From Phascolomyces articulosus (lineage: Eukaryota; Mucoromycota; Mucoromycetes; Mucorales; Lichtheimiaceae), in assembly GCA_025677815.1 (NCBI GenBank), contig JAIXMP010000003.1, positions 1,302,001 through 1,366,000 on the forward strand: a stretch of DNA of 64,000 nucleotides. Reading direction: 5' to 3'. The notes beneath the pieces were generated by a model, which was not told where the DNA came from, searched no databases, and saw only the letters and a program-made list of their open reading frames with translations. The translations under genes and the position numbers were made by a program. Below are positions 13,246 through 26,724 of the stretch, piece after piece (position 1 is the stretch's first letter; each line of letters opens with the position of its first letter).

Positions 13246-16200
13246 TAGAAAGAGAGTTTTAAAACTCTATTTTTCTTTTTCTTTTCCCATCTATTATTAT
13301 ATATTATTTATTGTATGTAGAATTCACTGTAAATATTTCTTTTTTGTATGTATTATTTTTTTCCCTTTTTTTCTCTTATTATATCTGTCCACACACACAC
13401 ATATATATATTCTGTATAAAATAAATCTAGACTGTTCACCATAAATGTTGACAAACCATTATATCCTTCAAAGAAATTTTACTTGTATTTGTTTTAGTAC
13501 TGTGTTTATTAGTAATGAAATGATCACACAACGTCAAATAATAACAAATAACGCGTTTCACTAAATAATAATAAAACCGTTATGTGACCCAGTAATAGTA
13601 TGTACTACAGATCGCTCTTAGTAGCACAGATATCACATAAACAGATGACAAAACTTTATTCTCATTTACAGTTTGTAATACTACAAAACCATCTATAATT
13701 ATCCATTTGAAGAACGAAAAAGGTTTATACAGTGTTTGTTTGGTACGATAGTAACCAAAACCTTGTTGTCGATCGCACCAAATACATTATAAACTAAAGA
13801 AGGAAAAACAAGCTCGAGAAACAGTGCGTATCTGTGATCCACACTTGATATGTTGTACGTAGCAGAAAATAAATTAATTCATTGCTATCCGTGTTATACC
13901 TTGCGTAAAAGTAAATATATGACTAGTGTTTCAATAGGATGACATTATTATATCAATATAGAATGTTAAAAAAAGAACTCATTTGATTTCATAGAATAAT
14001 ATTATTTATTACTATTCCATATCAATAAATGAAAAAACCAATCTGGAAAAAAAATAATTCTTTTGTTCCGGTATTGTTTTTGCAAAAGTAGTGATTACAA
14101 TAATATATACGACGTAACCCAATTCAGAATGATGATAATCATGCTTTTGTTTTCTTTTTTTTTTTTTTTTTTTGCTAACATTACAAATTATTACGTATCC
14201 ATTGTGTATGTTATCTATTTATTATTATACCACTTTCTTCAATGTTTGTCCGTTTTTGTTATTGTTGTTGATTAATAAATGGAACATTAATATAAAACTA
14301 AAAAACAACTTGAACAAATAAAAGGATACGTCCTCCTTGTCTCATTTATTCCAATCTATCCCAATATTACAATATTATAACACATGGTAGTAGAGTGATA
14401 GTTAGTAGTTAAGTTTTTTTTTTATTTGTTTGTTTACTTGAAATAATCGAAATATAACAAGTGACTCATAATATGGTAGTTTGTACAGTTTATTGTCTAT
14501 ATATATTATTGATAATGGAGGAAAAAAATTAATGATATAGTATTTTTTCATTTTCATAATAGATGATTACGACGGGCCAGCATGAAAAACCACTACATCA
14601 TTTTCGTCGATGATGATGATATCCTTGAAATACACACACACACACACATAGTCCATAACATAATCGTATATAAACTCATCATCCATGATAGTTAATTGCT
14701 GTTCACTAAAAAATTTATATACGTTATGGAATAAATAATAATCCAAGAATTTCAAAATAGTTTGAAATTTACTAAAATGATATGAATTTTGTCACATATG
14801 GTTATTCCAGTTATCATTTTATTCAATGGAGACTAAAAAAAATAGGGGAATCGGTTTTCTTTACTAATTTGTTACAAGTTTCAGGATAACTATATTGAGA
14901 GCTCATATATAAAATATCATCACGTTGAATGACGTCGTATTTATATTTTTTCAACTCTATTTGGAAATAAGAAAAAAGAACCCATTTGGTATAGAAGTTT
15001 GATTCTTCCATAATAAATGCGTTTCATTTGGTTTAGCAACCATCATCATCATTCAGTTTGTAGATCCTAAAAGAAAAATCTGTCCCCATGATAGTCTTGC
15101 TACAGACGGACACTATTTCTATACTATTTCATAATCTCTTTTTGCTAACAATATTCTACATATTCTTCTTCTCTTCTATTATTTAGTAGTGTCATGGTAT
15201 ACATGTATTTATTTCTTATCCATCGTTAAACAAATTAAAATACCTCTCTTTGTTATTTATTTATTGATTGTTTATCTTGGCTGTATAGGTTTACTAAGAC
15301 ACATAAAATAAAAAATGCTTATATAAATACTACTAAGTCCTCACCACAAATAACTAGTAAAATAAATTCTTCTACTTACCACGGTAAGAAGTGTTGTAGT
15401 AGCATATGCATGTAAAACTTAGTATAAACATTTCATATTCTTACACCATATATTTGTCTAAACTAAATGGACCGTGAGCAGCAGTACTATTTGTTTAAAA
15501 TGTAATAATTTATATTTTTATAAGCAAGTCTAAAAAATAGGAACAGGAGGTGGCAAATATATGCAAGCGGAGTTATGATTTTTCTTTTTTCTTTTTGGCA
15601 CATGCGAACAATCGTCATGGAATTTGCCCACATGGTTCAAACCTTCTTTTTTTCTTTTTACAGCTTATTATTAGGCTATTACCATTTCTTTGTGTCTATA
15701 TATACAGTATTGAATAGCATCTTTATATTAAACCTTATTATTAGTACGAGGCATTTAAAATACATACATCATTAATCTTTAACATGATAAGAATAAAGAT
15801 GTATTATTTCATTGTTATTTTAATATTTTTTTTTCTCATATGAACTAATAATATGATGATTGTCCTTTTATTCAAGAAATATATATATTTGATTAGACTT
15901 GCTAATAAATTGATTATTATAAAATAAGATTATGGTATAGCAGTGTGTGAAGAATTGGAAAATAAGGTTATTTTTTGAAACTGGTTGAGGAATTCGTGAT
16001 CTAATAAGGAAGAAAAATAAACCATATTTATATTATTACTATCTAGCGCACAAACAAGAGCCCATATGAGTGAGAGAACCTCTCCCACCTTCGTTCCTCA
16101 TGATTTTAACGTGTTATAATGTAGGAAATTTGTCTACAATAGGTTAGCAAACAAATAAACGGTTCAAATGTCAATTGAAAATAGATTCAAAATAGTTAAC

Positions 16201-16270
16201 AAATATGCGTCTTTACGCAACATGTGGCTGGTCAAAGGGGAACTCTAAAAAAAAGAATGAGTAAAAGAAA
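13246..16270. other. 3 kb spacer between sulfate permease copies 1 and 2
   Basis: No gene was recognised. Two short minus-strand open frames (14567-14755 and 14823-15011) are the only stretches with mixed amino-acid composition, but they match nothing I know. Homopolymer T and AC repeats are common. Confidence 0.5.
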
Positions 16271-16273
16271 TAA

Positions 16274-16284
16274 AGAATATAAAA
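16274..16284 (+). promoter_or_regulatory. Candidate TATA box of sulfate permease copy 2
   Basis: AAGAATATAAAAAGG lies about 100 bp upstream of the start codon, followed by a pyrimidine-rich leader. Confidence 0.45.
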
Positions 16285-16380
16285 AGGATAACCTTTCATG
16301 TTCTATGTTTCTTTACCTTTTTTTTATTTATTTATTTCAAATCTATTACCTCTTCATTCTACGTATAAACCATCATCATT

Positions 16381-19105
16381 ATGTCAACGGAAACAACGTA
16401 TGTTGACAATCCTCCTCCTAAATATCAAGAACAAGTACGTTCTTCGATCCGTCAATGTCCTAGTCCTGGAAAATTTCTTGCTTCTGTATTCCCCATTATT
16501 ACATGGTTACCTAAATATAACTTGACATGGTTATGGAGTGATTTCATTAGTGGTATTACTGTTGGTTGTATCGTCGTCCCACAAGGCATGGCTTACGGTA
16601 AGTAATTAATCCTTACTCCTGCATAACGATTGAATATTCTATGTAGGGCATTCTACTTAGTAACTGACTTATTCACCCACATATGTATATTTTTCGTTGT
16701 CTATTATTTTAGCTAAACTTGTTGGACTACCTCCACAATATGGTCTTTATACTAGTTTTGTTGGTGTTGCTATCTATCCGTTTGTAGGAACATCTAAAGA
16801 TATTAATATTGGTATGATTATCCTATTCATATAGTTATTATTTCCTTTGAAAATAATGAATTATAATAATGTATAATAGTAGCTAACTAATAAATACGTA
16901 TATTATCTATTTTATCTCTACTTATTATTATTAGGTACTACTGCCATTCAATCTTTGTTTTTGGGACAAGTATTTGCTACTGTTCAAGAAACACCTCAAT
17001 TTCTATCTGGCCAATGGACTGCTGAGCAGTTCGCTGTTACCATGTCTCTCTTTGCTGGTATCATTACACTTTTTTTGAGCATCTTCCAGCTAGGCATTTT
17101 ATTCAACTTTATTTGCCATCCTGCTATCTCTGGATTCATGGCCGGCAGTGCTCTCACTATAGTAATCAGTCAACTTGGAAAGATTCTAGGTGTTCATGTC
17201 AGTACCAAAGATGCTCCTTATATGGTATTTGGTAATACACTGAAAGAATTACCTCATGCAAGTATCGATGCTTTGATTGGTATTCTCTCCTTGATCTGGC
17301 TTTATGGTGTCAAATATGCCTGCAGTTCCCTTGCCAAGAGGTACCCACAGTATAAACGCAAGCTCCTTTACTTTAGCATGAGTCGCAACGTGATCGTTCT
17401 TATTTTTACTACATTTTTATCCTGGTTGATTAATCATTTTGGTCATCATGCTGAAAGCCCATTCACCATTCTTGGACCCGTTCCTCCTGGATTTCAAGAT
17501 ATGGGTGTACCTAAATTGGATACCGAAATGATTAGTCATGTATTTCCAAGTTTCCCAAGCATGGTGGTCCTTCTCATTATGGAACATTGTTCGATAGCTT
17601 CAAGTCTAGGTCAAACATCTGATTATAGAAGTAAGTTCTTTTTCTTATACTTTTTATTATCTTTATTAAAGTCTAAAGTAACGTTCCATTAATAACTAAC
17701 AAAACTATTTTATTATATAGTCAATGTAAATCAAGAAATATTATCTGTAGGGTTAGCCAATATTTTTGGTTCCTTCTTTTCGGCCTATCCAGCTACAGGA
17801 AGTTTTTGTCGCAGTGCTGTTGCAAACAAGTCTGGAGCCAAAACCCCGGTGAATAATATAGTTGTTGCTATCATTGTTATCTTGGCACTTTATGCATTGA
17901 CACCTGCTTTTCAATTCATCCCTAATGCAAGTCTTGCAGCTGTCATTGCGCATGCAGTGACTGATTTGATTGTTGGACCCTCTGTTTGGCGCCGATTCTG
18001 GAACATCCACCCAAGTGAACTCCTTATTTTTGCATGCGCTTTTATCATTTCATTATTTGCCCGTCTTGATATCAGTATCTATGTAGCCGTTGCTCTTTCC
18101 GTGATTGTCCAATTGTATCGTACTGCACGCCCCCGCTATGCTGTTCTAGGCCGTATGGATGGTGAATCGATGCAAAAGAAATATTGTGGTGAAAAGTCAG
18201 CCGCTCATAGTGAGATAGATGCATTGAATCATTGCAAATTTTTTTCCTTTACGCATCCCATGCTGGGTCAATACGTTCAACCCATAGCCCCTGGCGTCAT
18301 TGCATTTCAACCTTGTGATAATATGGTTTTTGAAAATTCCATGATGCTGACCGAGAAATTAATGGACGAGATCAAGCATGCCACACGTCGTGGTAAACCT
18401 TTGGCCGAAAAAATAGGAGACCGTCCCTGGAATGATACTGCTGGCACAATTCAAAGAGATAAAAAACCTTTACTTCATGCTGTAATTATGGATATGACCT
18501 GTGTAAATCAGATGGATTATTCCGCTATCCATGCAATCAAGGCAGTAGCCAATCAAGCAGAACGTTATTCAGGCAGGCCTGTTTCTTGGTACTTTGTATT
18601 AAATGATTCGTTATCTGTACGTAAATGTTTATTATTTGGTGGTTTCGGAACTCAAGAACGTAAGCCTGGTGCTCCGTTCCGTTCAGATCTTAAGCAAAGA
18701 AAAAAACAAGGAGCTCATGTATCCTCAAATGATAATGATCAAAATGATGATTACAGTTGCGATGATCAAGATTCGATTGACCAAAAGAGTGGTGTCGTAA
18801 TTGATTCGAAACAAGTAGTCCAGGTCGAATATGTTCAAAAATCTAATAATAGTCGTCCTCCTCTTACAAAGCATGAGTCCACGTTATCCTATAACAATAC
18901 CAATGCCACTGGTGCTTTAGATGATGCGATCGGACACTGCATAAACAACACGCAACTTGATGACGTTTACCCCTACTTTTTCTTTGCTATGCGTGATGCT
19001 GCTGTGGCTGCATGTAGCCGCCATGCGGTGCCGGAAGAGCGGGCTTCTCCATCTTCAGCATTATCGGTTAATGTTGTTTCCGAAATTGATGAAGAAAAGC
19101 AATAA
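16381..19105 (+). CDS. SulP-family sulfate permease with STAS domain, copy 2
   Basis: Exons 16381-16597, 16713-16811, 16935-17630 and 17721-19105 encode 798 aa. It is very close to copy 1: exons 2 and 3 have identical lengths (99 and 696 nt) and all introns are phase 1 at the same codons. Sulfate-permease signatures are present (VPQGMAYA, GTSKDINIG, ISGFMAGSALTIVISQLGK, SFCRSAVANKSG). The STAS core is at about residue 590 onward (HAVIMDMTCVNQMDYSAI), and the tail has [11 protein letters not shown]. The N-terminus has a PPKY motif (residues 12-15), a potential docking site for a WW-domain ubiquitin ligase of the Rsp5/Nedd4 type. It should import sulfate at the plasma membrane. It differs from copy 1 mainly in the STAS insertion and the extreme tails, which suggests a recent duplication. 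Confidence 0.96.
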
Positions 19106-19614
19106 TTCAACCGTTTTTTTTCTCCTCTTTCGTCGCTTTCCCATTATGTCCTCCTTTTTCATTTTTTGTATATATGTTATATAATTTCCTTTTTGCTATC
19201 ATATCGTTCTTTTTTTCTTTTTTTTTTTTTTTTACACACGATTGTATCATTATTTCGATTCCAACACAATATTTTTATACCTATTACTATTTTTATTATT
19301 ATTATTATTATTATTAGAGGAAAGTCCATATCCTATTGTGTTTATTCATACCATTATTATATTGCATCCCTCTCCTTTATCTATTTATAATTATCCAGAT
19401 GCATTATACATTAAAGCTTCTTCTTTTTTTACATACAGACTTTTATTGATTTGTCGTTTGATATTATTGTTGTTATTGTTTATTTATTTTACATTGTTAA
19501 AGTTTAGTCTAGACCATGTGTTTTTCGGATAAGTCACTTCAAATAAGCTAATAAGAAGAATATATTCTTTTTGGTCCAGTATATATTCATTTTAAAAAGG
19601 AAAAAAAAAAACAT

Positions 19615-19696
19615 AGAGAATGGGTACATATTATGCTTCATACAGTTGTCATGCGCCTTGTGAGGCTGCAGCATATTACTTTTTTCCCCATTCTCT
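19615..19696. repeat. Imperfect inverted repeat (hairpin-forming)
   Basis: The left arm begins AGAGAATGGG and ends TATTATGC; the right arm begins GCATATTA and ends CCCATTCTCT. The outer 10 bp pair perfectly and the inner TATGC/GCATA pairs again, around a loop of about 34 nt. No coding sequence is associated with it. Confidence 0.7.
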
Positions 19697-21724
19697 GTTG
19701 TTGCTATGATGATGGTTATATTTATAGATTATACATTAATACAACAAAAATGTATATTTGACACAGCATATGATGGTGCAGAGACCCGAACTTTTAAATG
19801 TACCTCAATAAATAAGGGAATAAAGTTCTAATAATAAAAACTTCTAGGCAAAAAACCCACAGGTAAATAAAGTGGTAATAATATATTATAATAATAACAG
19901 TTTACCTATTATAAATAGAATTTTAAGTACTTTTTTTTCAATATGATATATAGTTTATCCCTTTTATTTCTCAAAATATGAAATGAAATAAGAATTGGGA
20001 ACTGAACTACATTTATTTTTATTTAGTCAAAAAAGAACAATTTTACTTATACATCCTATATCATATTTATTGTTCTGAATCCTACTCTCCGTGACTTTTC
20101 TTATATTTTTGCTATGTACAATTTCCTGCAGGAGCATTTATACCTATGTTAAATTTAATCCCTACATACGTATCAGTATGCAGAAGAAAAAGAAGCAGTG
20201 ATTTTGTCATGTATTTCATGTAAGGGTTTTAAATTATACTCGAAAATGGATGGCGTGTAAATGTAGTATACCGTTGGTACATTGACTTCCTTTGTTATTA
20301 TCACAACAACTATACAAAGATATTAATGTTATTGTTCTGTTCCTAAGCGAAGAGATGAAAAGTTTAGAGAATGAAAAAGTAAATTAATTAATGCAGTTTT
20401 TTATAGTCCAATACATATGTACAACTGTTTATTAACCCGGAATCCCAAGGTCAACATTATTAACTACGAAGTTTACCGTGGCCTTTTTTTTATACAAATT
20501 ATAGAAAGTTTTGTATTTATGGAACATTAGGGAATAACTGGACAAAAAAATATTTTAATGCTTTACCTAATTACTATACATTATTGTTGTTGCATTTTTA
20601 TGTTGTTTACTAAGAAGATTGAACCATATATATATATATATATATATATCATGATGTGTGACTATAATAGAGATATTATTATTTAATATCAAAACATTAC
20701 TATGAATGGATAAATATATTTATACACTATATATATTCATTACGTATGTGTCTGGGAATATAATGTCATTGAATCATCATCTAAATCAACAGACAAGGGC
20801 TTTTCTTTTATCTTCTTCTTTATTTGTTTGTTGTATTATTATGGAAAAATTTATATTAAACTGTACCTCATCAAAGATGATGTATAGAATATTTAGTATC
20901 ATTTGCCTCCCACATGCCCCATGATAATAAAAAAATGAGCGTACTTTGTAAAAGTATTTCATCACTATTAAAACAGTAGTATGTACCATCAATATTTTCA
21001 CACTTAAAAAAAAAGGAAACCTGTTACAATACCTAGTAAAAATCAATGTCTTGTTTTATTCTTCTAATGAATTTTTGTTCATGTATGATAGTATGTATTG
21101 ACTCTTTTTTTTGTATAAAAAAGAAGAATGATTTATATACGTAGTAGCGCTATGGAATGTTCAGAAAAACATCAAAACGGTAAGACTAGTTTCCTATTTT
21201 GAACAAAAGATAAGATTTATGCTATATCATTCTGTAAAAACGACGACGAAATGTATGACTTTTTTATTTATTTATTTATTTATATTATATTATATAATAT
21301 CATCTGGTCCATATATTATTACTATCATACACCTAATAATGATTAACTCCTTATACTCCTCGAGGTATAACAACAACGATATCGGTAGTAATAAAACAAT
21401 ATATATTATATAGCTTATCATCAGAAATCAGTATACGGAATATTGCAGATAATAGATTATAAAAGAAAGTTTATTTTTTATCAATAGTTGTTGTCAAAAT
21501 GAGAACTGCTATCCGTTTTTTTTTATCTTTATTTTTCTCACCAGGAACATACTGTATCAACGACACTCGTGGTAAAAAAAGGTGAAGGTGGTTTTTTTAG
21601 ATTTCTTATTTTTCGATATAAGATCAAAGATTTGGTTTATTGGATTGGAAAATGAATGATTGAACTTCAAGGTTTTTATTTGTGTTACCAAATGATGACA
21701 TTATTTGTACAGAAACAAAAATTG

Positions 21725-21763
21725 CATGACCGCAAATTTAAGCTTAAATTTCAAAGGGTCATG
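21725..21763. repeat. Nested palindrome
   Basis: A perfect 18-bp palindrome, AAATTTAAGCTTAAATTT, is flanked by CATGACC on the left and GGTCATG on the right. This makes a second, longer dyad with slightly unequal spacers. Confidence 0.85.
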
Positions 21764-23763
21764 TGGAAAATAACAAACGAACGGAGAACCAACATTCCTC
21801 TCTCTCTCTCTCTTTTAGTATGAGAGAAATCTTTTATTTTTATTCAAGTTTATCATCATGAAATAATACTAAATGATAATAAGTGGGCTAGTATTAGTCT
21901 AATCAAGAAAAATATTCTTAAATACGTTTATTACTATTGAATGAATGTATTATGCTATTCAACAATGGAAAGAATAGAGTTGGAATGATGATGGATAAAT
22001 CCACCTTATTAAGGTTTTTCGTAAATCTGTAACAAAACTTTAATTCCGCCAATAACAAATATTGATTTTTTTTTCTGGATAAGAAGGAAGCAAATAAACA
22101 TGCACGGATCGCTTAGATAATAAACCAAAATGGCTTTCTATTTCATATTAATCAATGTGAACCATCATAATGAAATATTTTGATGATAAATGGAAGAAAA
22201 AAAAAAGAAGAGATGAACCACTGATCTGCAAGTCAAAAGGGATTAGTGGGGAGTAGTAGTAACTCGTGTTTCATTTTCATAAAGCCCACTCTTCTTTAAA
22301 TTGATTTATGGTTTTTTAGTAGAAAATCTTAATAAATATTATGAATATGTTTGTCAAATATTATAACTACTATTAGTGTAAACTTTATTAGCCGATCAAT
22401 AACGCCATGTATTTTACATATTTTGAATAATAATAATAATACTTGTTTTATTACGCCTCCTCAGCACAATGCAACTGTCTAAAAATAATACGCTATCTAT
22501 ATAAAGTAGATGCAAAAGTAGAGGCGGTGTTGTATAAAAAATTACACAAGAAAAAGGAATACGTAGAAATCGATGATTTTCATGAAATCAACAGGTGATA
22601 GTAATAAATGACGTTATATAATCATATCTAATAAAAACCCCGTTTCATGTTCTGGTTCACTTCTTCTTGTTGGATAGTACATTAATAATAGTACGTAGTA
22701 GTATGTTGATTGTATGATAAAGAAAAGTTGATGATTTGTGAAACTTTCTATTTTATTCTTCTCATCCCATTGTTGAATGAAAATAATACGTCATTTTTGT
22801 TAACAATTTGGTAGATTTTATTTTTACTATCATTACCACAGAAAATATGTTCACACGGCATCATTTTTTTTATGTGCTACAATATGATGATAATCTCTCA
22901 CTTTTTTGGATAATGAAAGACTTAACAATAAATGTTCACAGGTATCCTTCTTTGTTAACCAAACAATCTCCATTTAGTTCTATCTATCAAACACATGAGT
23001 AACAATAAGGCTGTTTATAGTGTGCAAAGGAAATATAGATCAGCAGAAATTAAAGAAAGTTTATTACTATTTACTAATTACCATATCAAGTAAGTGTCTG
23101 TTTGAGAAGAAGTAAAGCAACGATGATTCATTTATAAACTAGTCTAGGTGATAATAATAATATTGATTATCATCTATAGATATACCTCCTCGTTTGTTTT
23201 AATAATAATAGGTATGATATTCCACGTTCTAGGATGATCTTCACAAATAAATTCTGTTTTGTTTGAAAGTGCTACTAAAAGTGTGTAATTATGCATGTAT
23301 GGAGTAGTAGAGAAGAAGTAAGTTGTTAGTTCAGCGTAATTTTGAAACTACCATTGGTCTCTTTTTTACTGCTGCACCAATCGAATCCATTTATAAAGTG
23401 GAGTTAAGCATGGGTTATTCTTATTAGTTGGAGGAGTTCTTTTCTAGTCGAATTTAATAAGTTATGAGTGGTTTAATTCAGGGGCTGATTAAAAAAAAAA
23501 AAAACTTTCGAATAACAAGTGAGACTAGACTAACGTGTTGTGTGTGGGTTACATATCAAGCAATAAGCATTCCCAGATAAAGAGAATAAACCCAAATTCA
23601 TGGGAAGAAAACATGTCGCGTTTTTTCCCCTCCGCCTAGTAAAAGAGTTTGTTATCCACCAATACATTATTGCCGACATATGACTATTTCAGCATTCATA
23701 AACTACCAGCGATGACCCGCCCAATACAAAGAAGGGAATCATAAAAAAACTTAAATATGTTGA

Positions 23764-23773
23764 GTATAAAATA
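23764..23773 (+). promoter_or_regulatory. Candidate TATA box of sulfate permease copy 3
   Basis: GAGTATAAAATAC lies about 195 bp upstream of the start codon and is followed by a long T- and C-rich leader (23790-23910). Confidence 0.5.
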
Positions 23774-23962
23774 CATTATATAATACGCCCGATCGTCTTT
23801 TTTTTTCTCTTTTCTTTTCAACTTGTTTCTTCTTCATTATCTTTTATATTATCTATTCATTCACTTCTTTATCTTTATTTTTTGTTTCTGTTTTTTTTTT
23901 TTTTTGTTTCTGATTAAAAATAATATATATCCTAATTATCATATCTATTCACATATATTGTC

Positions 23963-26724
23963 ATGTCAACAACAACGATAGCTTATGTTGACAACCCACC
24001 ACCAAGGTATATAGACGATGCAAGATCCCAAGTACGACAATTTCCTGATCATGTTCGATCTTACTTTTCCAACATGTTACCCATTTTACATTGGTTGCCA
24101 AAGTATAATCTAATGTGGTTATGGGGAGATCTCATTTGTGGATGTACAGTGGGTGCAGTTGTAGTACCACAATCGATGGCATATGGTAAAAATATACTGC
24201 ATATAAAAAGGGAAACCCCATTTGACGTTTTTTTTTTTACTTATTATTAAGATTTACCCTGCTGACCTTTTTTTTTTATGTGTTACATTAAAAGCCAAAA
24301 TCGCTTCACTTCCACCCGAATATGGTCTTTACTCTAGCTTTGTCGGTGTCGTCATTTATACATTTTTGGGAACTTCCAAAGATATCAGCATTGGTAAAGA
24401 ATGATTGAAATATGTATAAAAGGGGAAGGTTACTGTTATCTCTGATATGATATACTGACTTATGCAATGCATTCTAAAAAAAAACATGCATTACATTTTA
24501 ATAATTTAGGGACTACTGCTATTATGTCTTTAATGGTTAGTCAGGTATTCCTTGGCATCCAAGCAACTCCGGAGTTCCAATCCGGTGAATGGACAACACA
24601 TCAATTTGCAGTGACCATGGCGTTATTTGCAGGAATTATTTCACTTGGATTAAGTGTGCTTCGATTGGGCATATTATTCCATTTTATTTGTCAACCTGCT
24701 GTAGCTGGATTTATGGCAGGAAGTGGTTTGACTATTGTTATCAACCAGTTTGCAAAAGTATTTGGTGTTCCTAATATTGATACAACGGAAGCCCCTTATC
24801 TGGTGTTTGGCAAAACATTGATCAATTTGAATCATAGTACGGTGGATGCTATCTTTGGTGTTCTTACATTGGTTTGGCTTTATGGTGTCCGATACCTTTG
24901 CCAACGTCTTACACGTCGATATCCACAACATGCTAGGAAATTTTTCTTTTTCAACATTAGCCGTAACGTGGTGGTCATTGTGGTTACAACATTTTTGTCA
25001 TGGGTTATTAATCATTTCGGTCCCTATGAAAAAAGTCCGTTTGGTATTCTAGGTCCTGTCCCACCAGGATTTCAGCTGATGGGTGCGCCTAAAGTCGATT
25101 CCGGTTTAGTGTCTGCAATCATGCCTAACATTCCAAGTGTGGTGACCTTGCTTATTATGGAACATTGTTCTATTGCCACCAGTCTGGGTAAACAATCTGA
25201 TTATAGAAGTAAGTGCTTATGACTCTGTATGATTACATATTTAGATAATGTGCTCTTTTTCAAGAATCAATCAAAGGGGAAAAAGAAATATTAACATAAA
25301 TTCTATTAAATTTATTAGTTGATGTAAACCAAGAAATCTTGACGATTGGATTGACAAATATTTTTGGTTCCTTTTTCTCTGCATACCCTTCTACCGGAAG
25401 TTTTTCACGTTCTGCTGTCACTTCCAAATCTGGGGCTAGAACACCTTTATTGAACATCTTTGTCGCTATCATTGTCGTCTTGGCACTCTATGCATTGACA
25501 CCTGCTTTTCAATATATACCCAATGCAAGTCTTGCAGCCATTATTACTCATGCCGTTACCGATTTGATTGTGGGTCCATCCGTTTGGCGTCGATTTTGGC
25601 GATACCATCCATCCGAACTTGTCATTTTTGCTGCAGCCTATGTGATTTCCCTTTTTACACGTATTGATGTGAGCGTCTATGTCCCCGTGGGGTTATCCTT
25701 GATCGTACAACTTTATCGTAGCGCACGTCCTGAATATGCCATCTTGGGCCGAATCAAAATGAGCTCTTCATCCACTCCCTGTCATAGTTACAACAATGAA
25801 AAAAAACAAGGCTATATCACGGATGATAGTGATAGTGACTCTTCTTATGATGCCAGTGAATTGAAGGATTGTCGATTCTTTTCATTTACCCATCCGACAT
25901 TAGGGCATTGCGTACATCCTATTGCGCCGGGTATTGTGGCTTTCCAACCTCGTGATAACATGTTGTTCGAAAACTCTGTTTACTATGCCGAAAAATTAAT
26001 GGATGAAGTGAAAGGAACAACGCGCCGTGGCAAACCTTTGGCTGAAAAAATGGGTGATAGACCATGGAACGATACGGGAGATGTGGGTAAAGGAAGAGAC
26101 AAGCCTGTACTTCAAGCTATTATCATGGATTTGTCTGGTGTTCATCAAATGGATTATTCGGCCGCAGAAGATCTCAAGGCAGCCGTGAAACAAGCCGATC
26201 GTTATTCAGGAAGACCTGTTCCATGGTACTTTGTATTGAATGATTCGATGGCTGTGCGAAAAGGGTTACTATATGCTGGATTTGGTACACAGCGACGCAA
26301 AGCAGAAGGTCCTTTCCGTTCTGATCTCAAGAAAATGACACTCAAGAAAAACAAGGATGACAGTAGTAGTAGTTCGAGTTCTAGCTCTGGGTCTGATCAA
26401 GAGAACAAGGACGTTGTTAAAGTGGATATCAAGATAGAAGAAAAAGAGAAACAAGACGGTGGGACCACTGTAGTGAAGTCATCGCCACTTTCTCACGAAC
26501 ATGATTCAAACTGTTGGTCACAACGTCGACAAAAACAACAACAATTATGCGACTGCGATCTCATTCATTGCATTGACGATGTATATCCATACTTTTTTGT
26601 TAGCATGAATGATGCTGCGCGTGCTGCTTATATCCAAACTATTAATACTCTTTCATCAGATCAGTCTGATGACATACCTTCAGTAATAGACGAGGAAAAC
26701 GGAATTCAACTTCCACAACGTTAA
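23963..26724 (+). CDS. SulP-family sulfate permease with STAS domain, copy 3
   Basis: Exons 23963-24185, 24295-24393, 24510-25208 and 25319-26724 encode 808 aa. The gene structure matches copies 1 and 2 exactly except for one extra codon in exon 3. The protein is more diverged: [55 protein letters not shown]. The STAS domain has [12 protein letters not shown], closer to the classical DxSxVxxxD pattern than the DMTCVNQMDY of copies 1 and 2. There is a PPRY motif at residues 13-16. The C-terminal tail has Ser and acidic runs and retains DDVYPYFF. It is predicted to be a plasma-membrane sulfate importer. Its divergence suggests it split off before the duplication that made copies 1 and 2. Confidence 0.96.

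Larger units (their letters stand above)
19106..23750. other. 4.9 kb spacer between sulfate permease copies 2 and 3
   Basis: No gene was recognised. It holds an imperfect 22-26 bp inverted repeat (19615-19696), an AT repeat near 20627-20650, a palindrome at 21725-21763, a CT repeat near 21800 and many T and A runs. Short open frames (for example 22808-23002) look accidental. Confidence 0.5.

Noticed and set aside
14567..15011. Two adjacent minus-strand frames of 62 codons each
   Set aside because: The composition is somewhat protein-like, but no convincing intron joins them, one contains an AC microsatellite, and no family is recognised.
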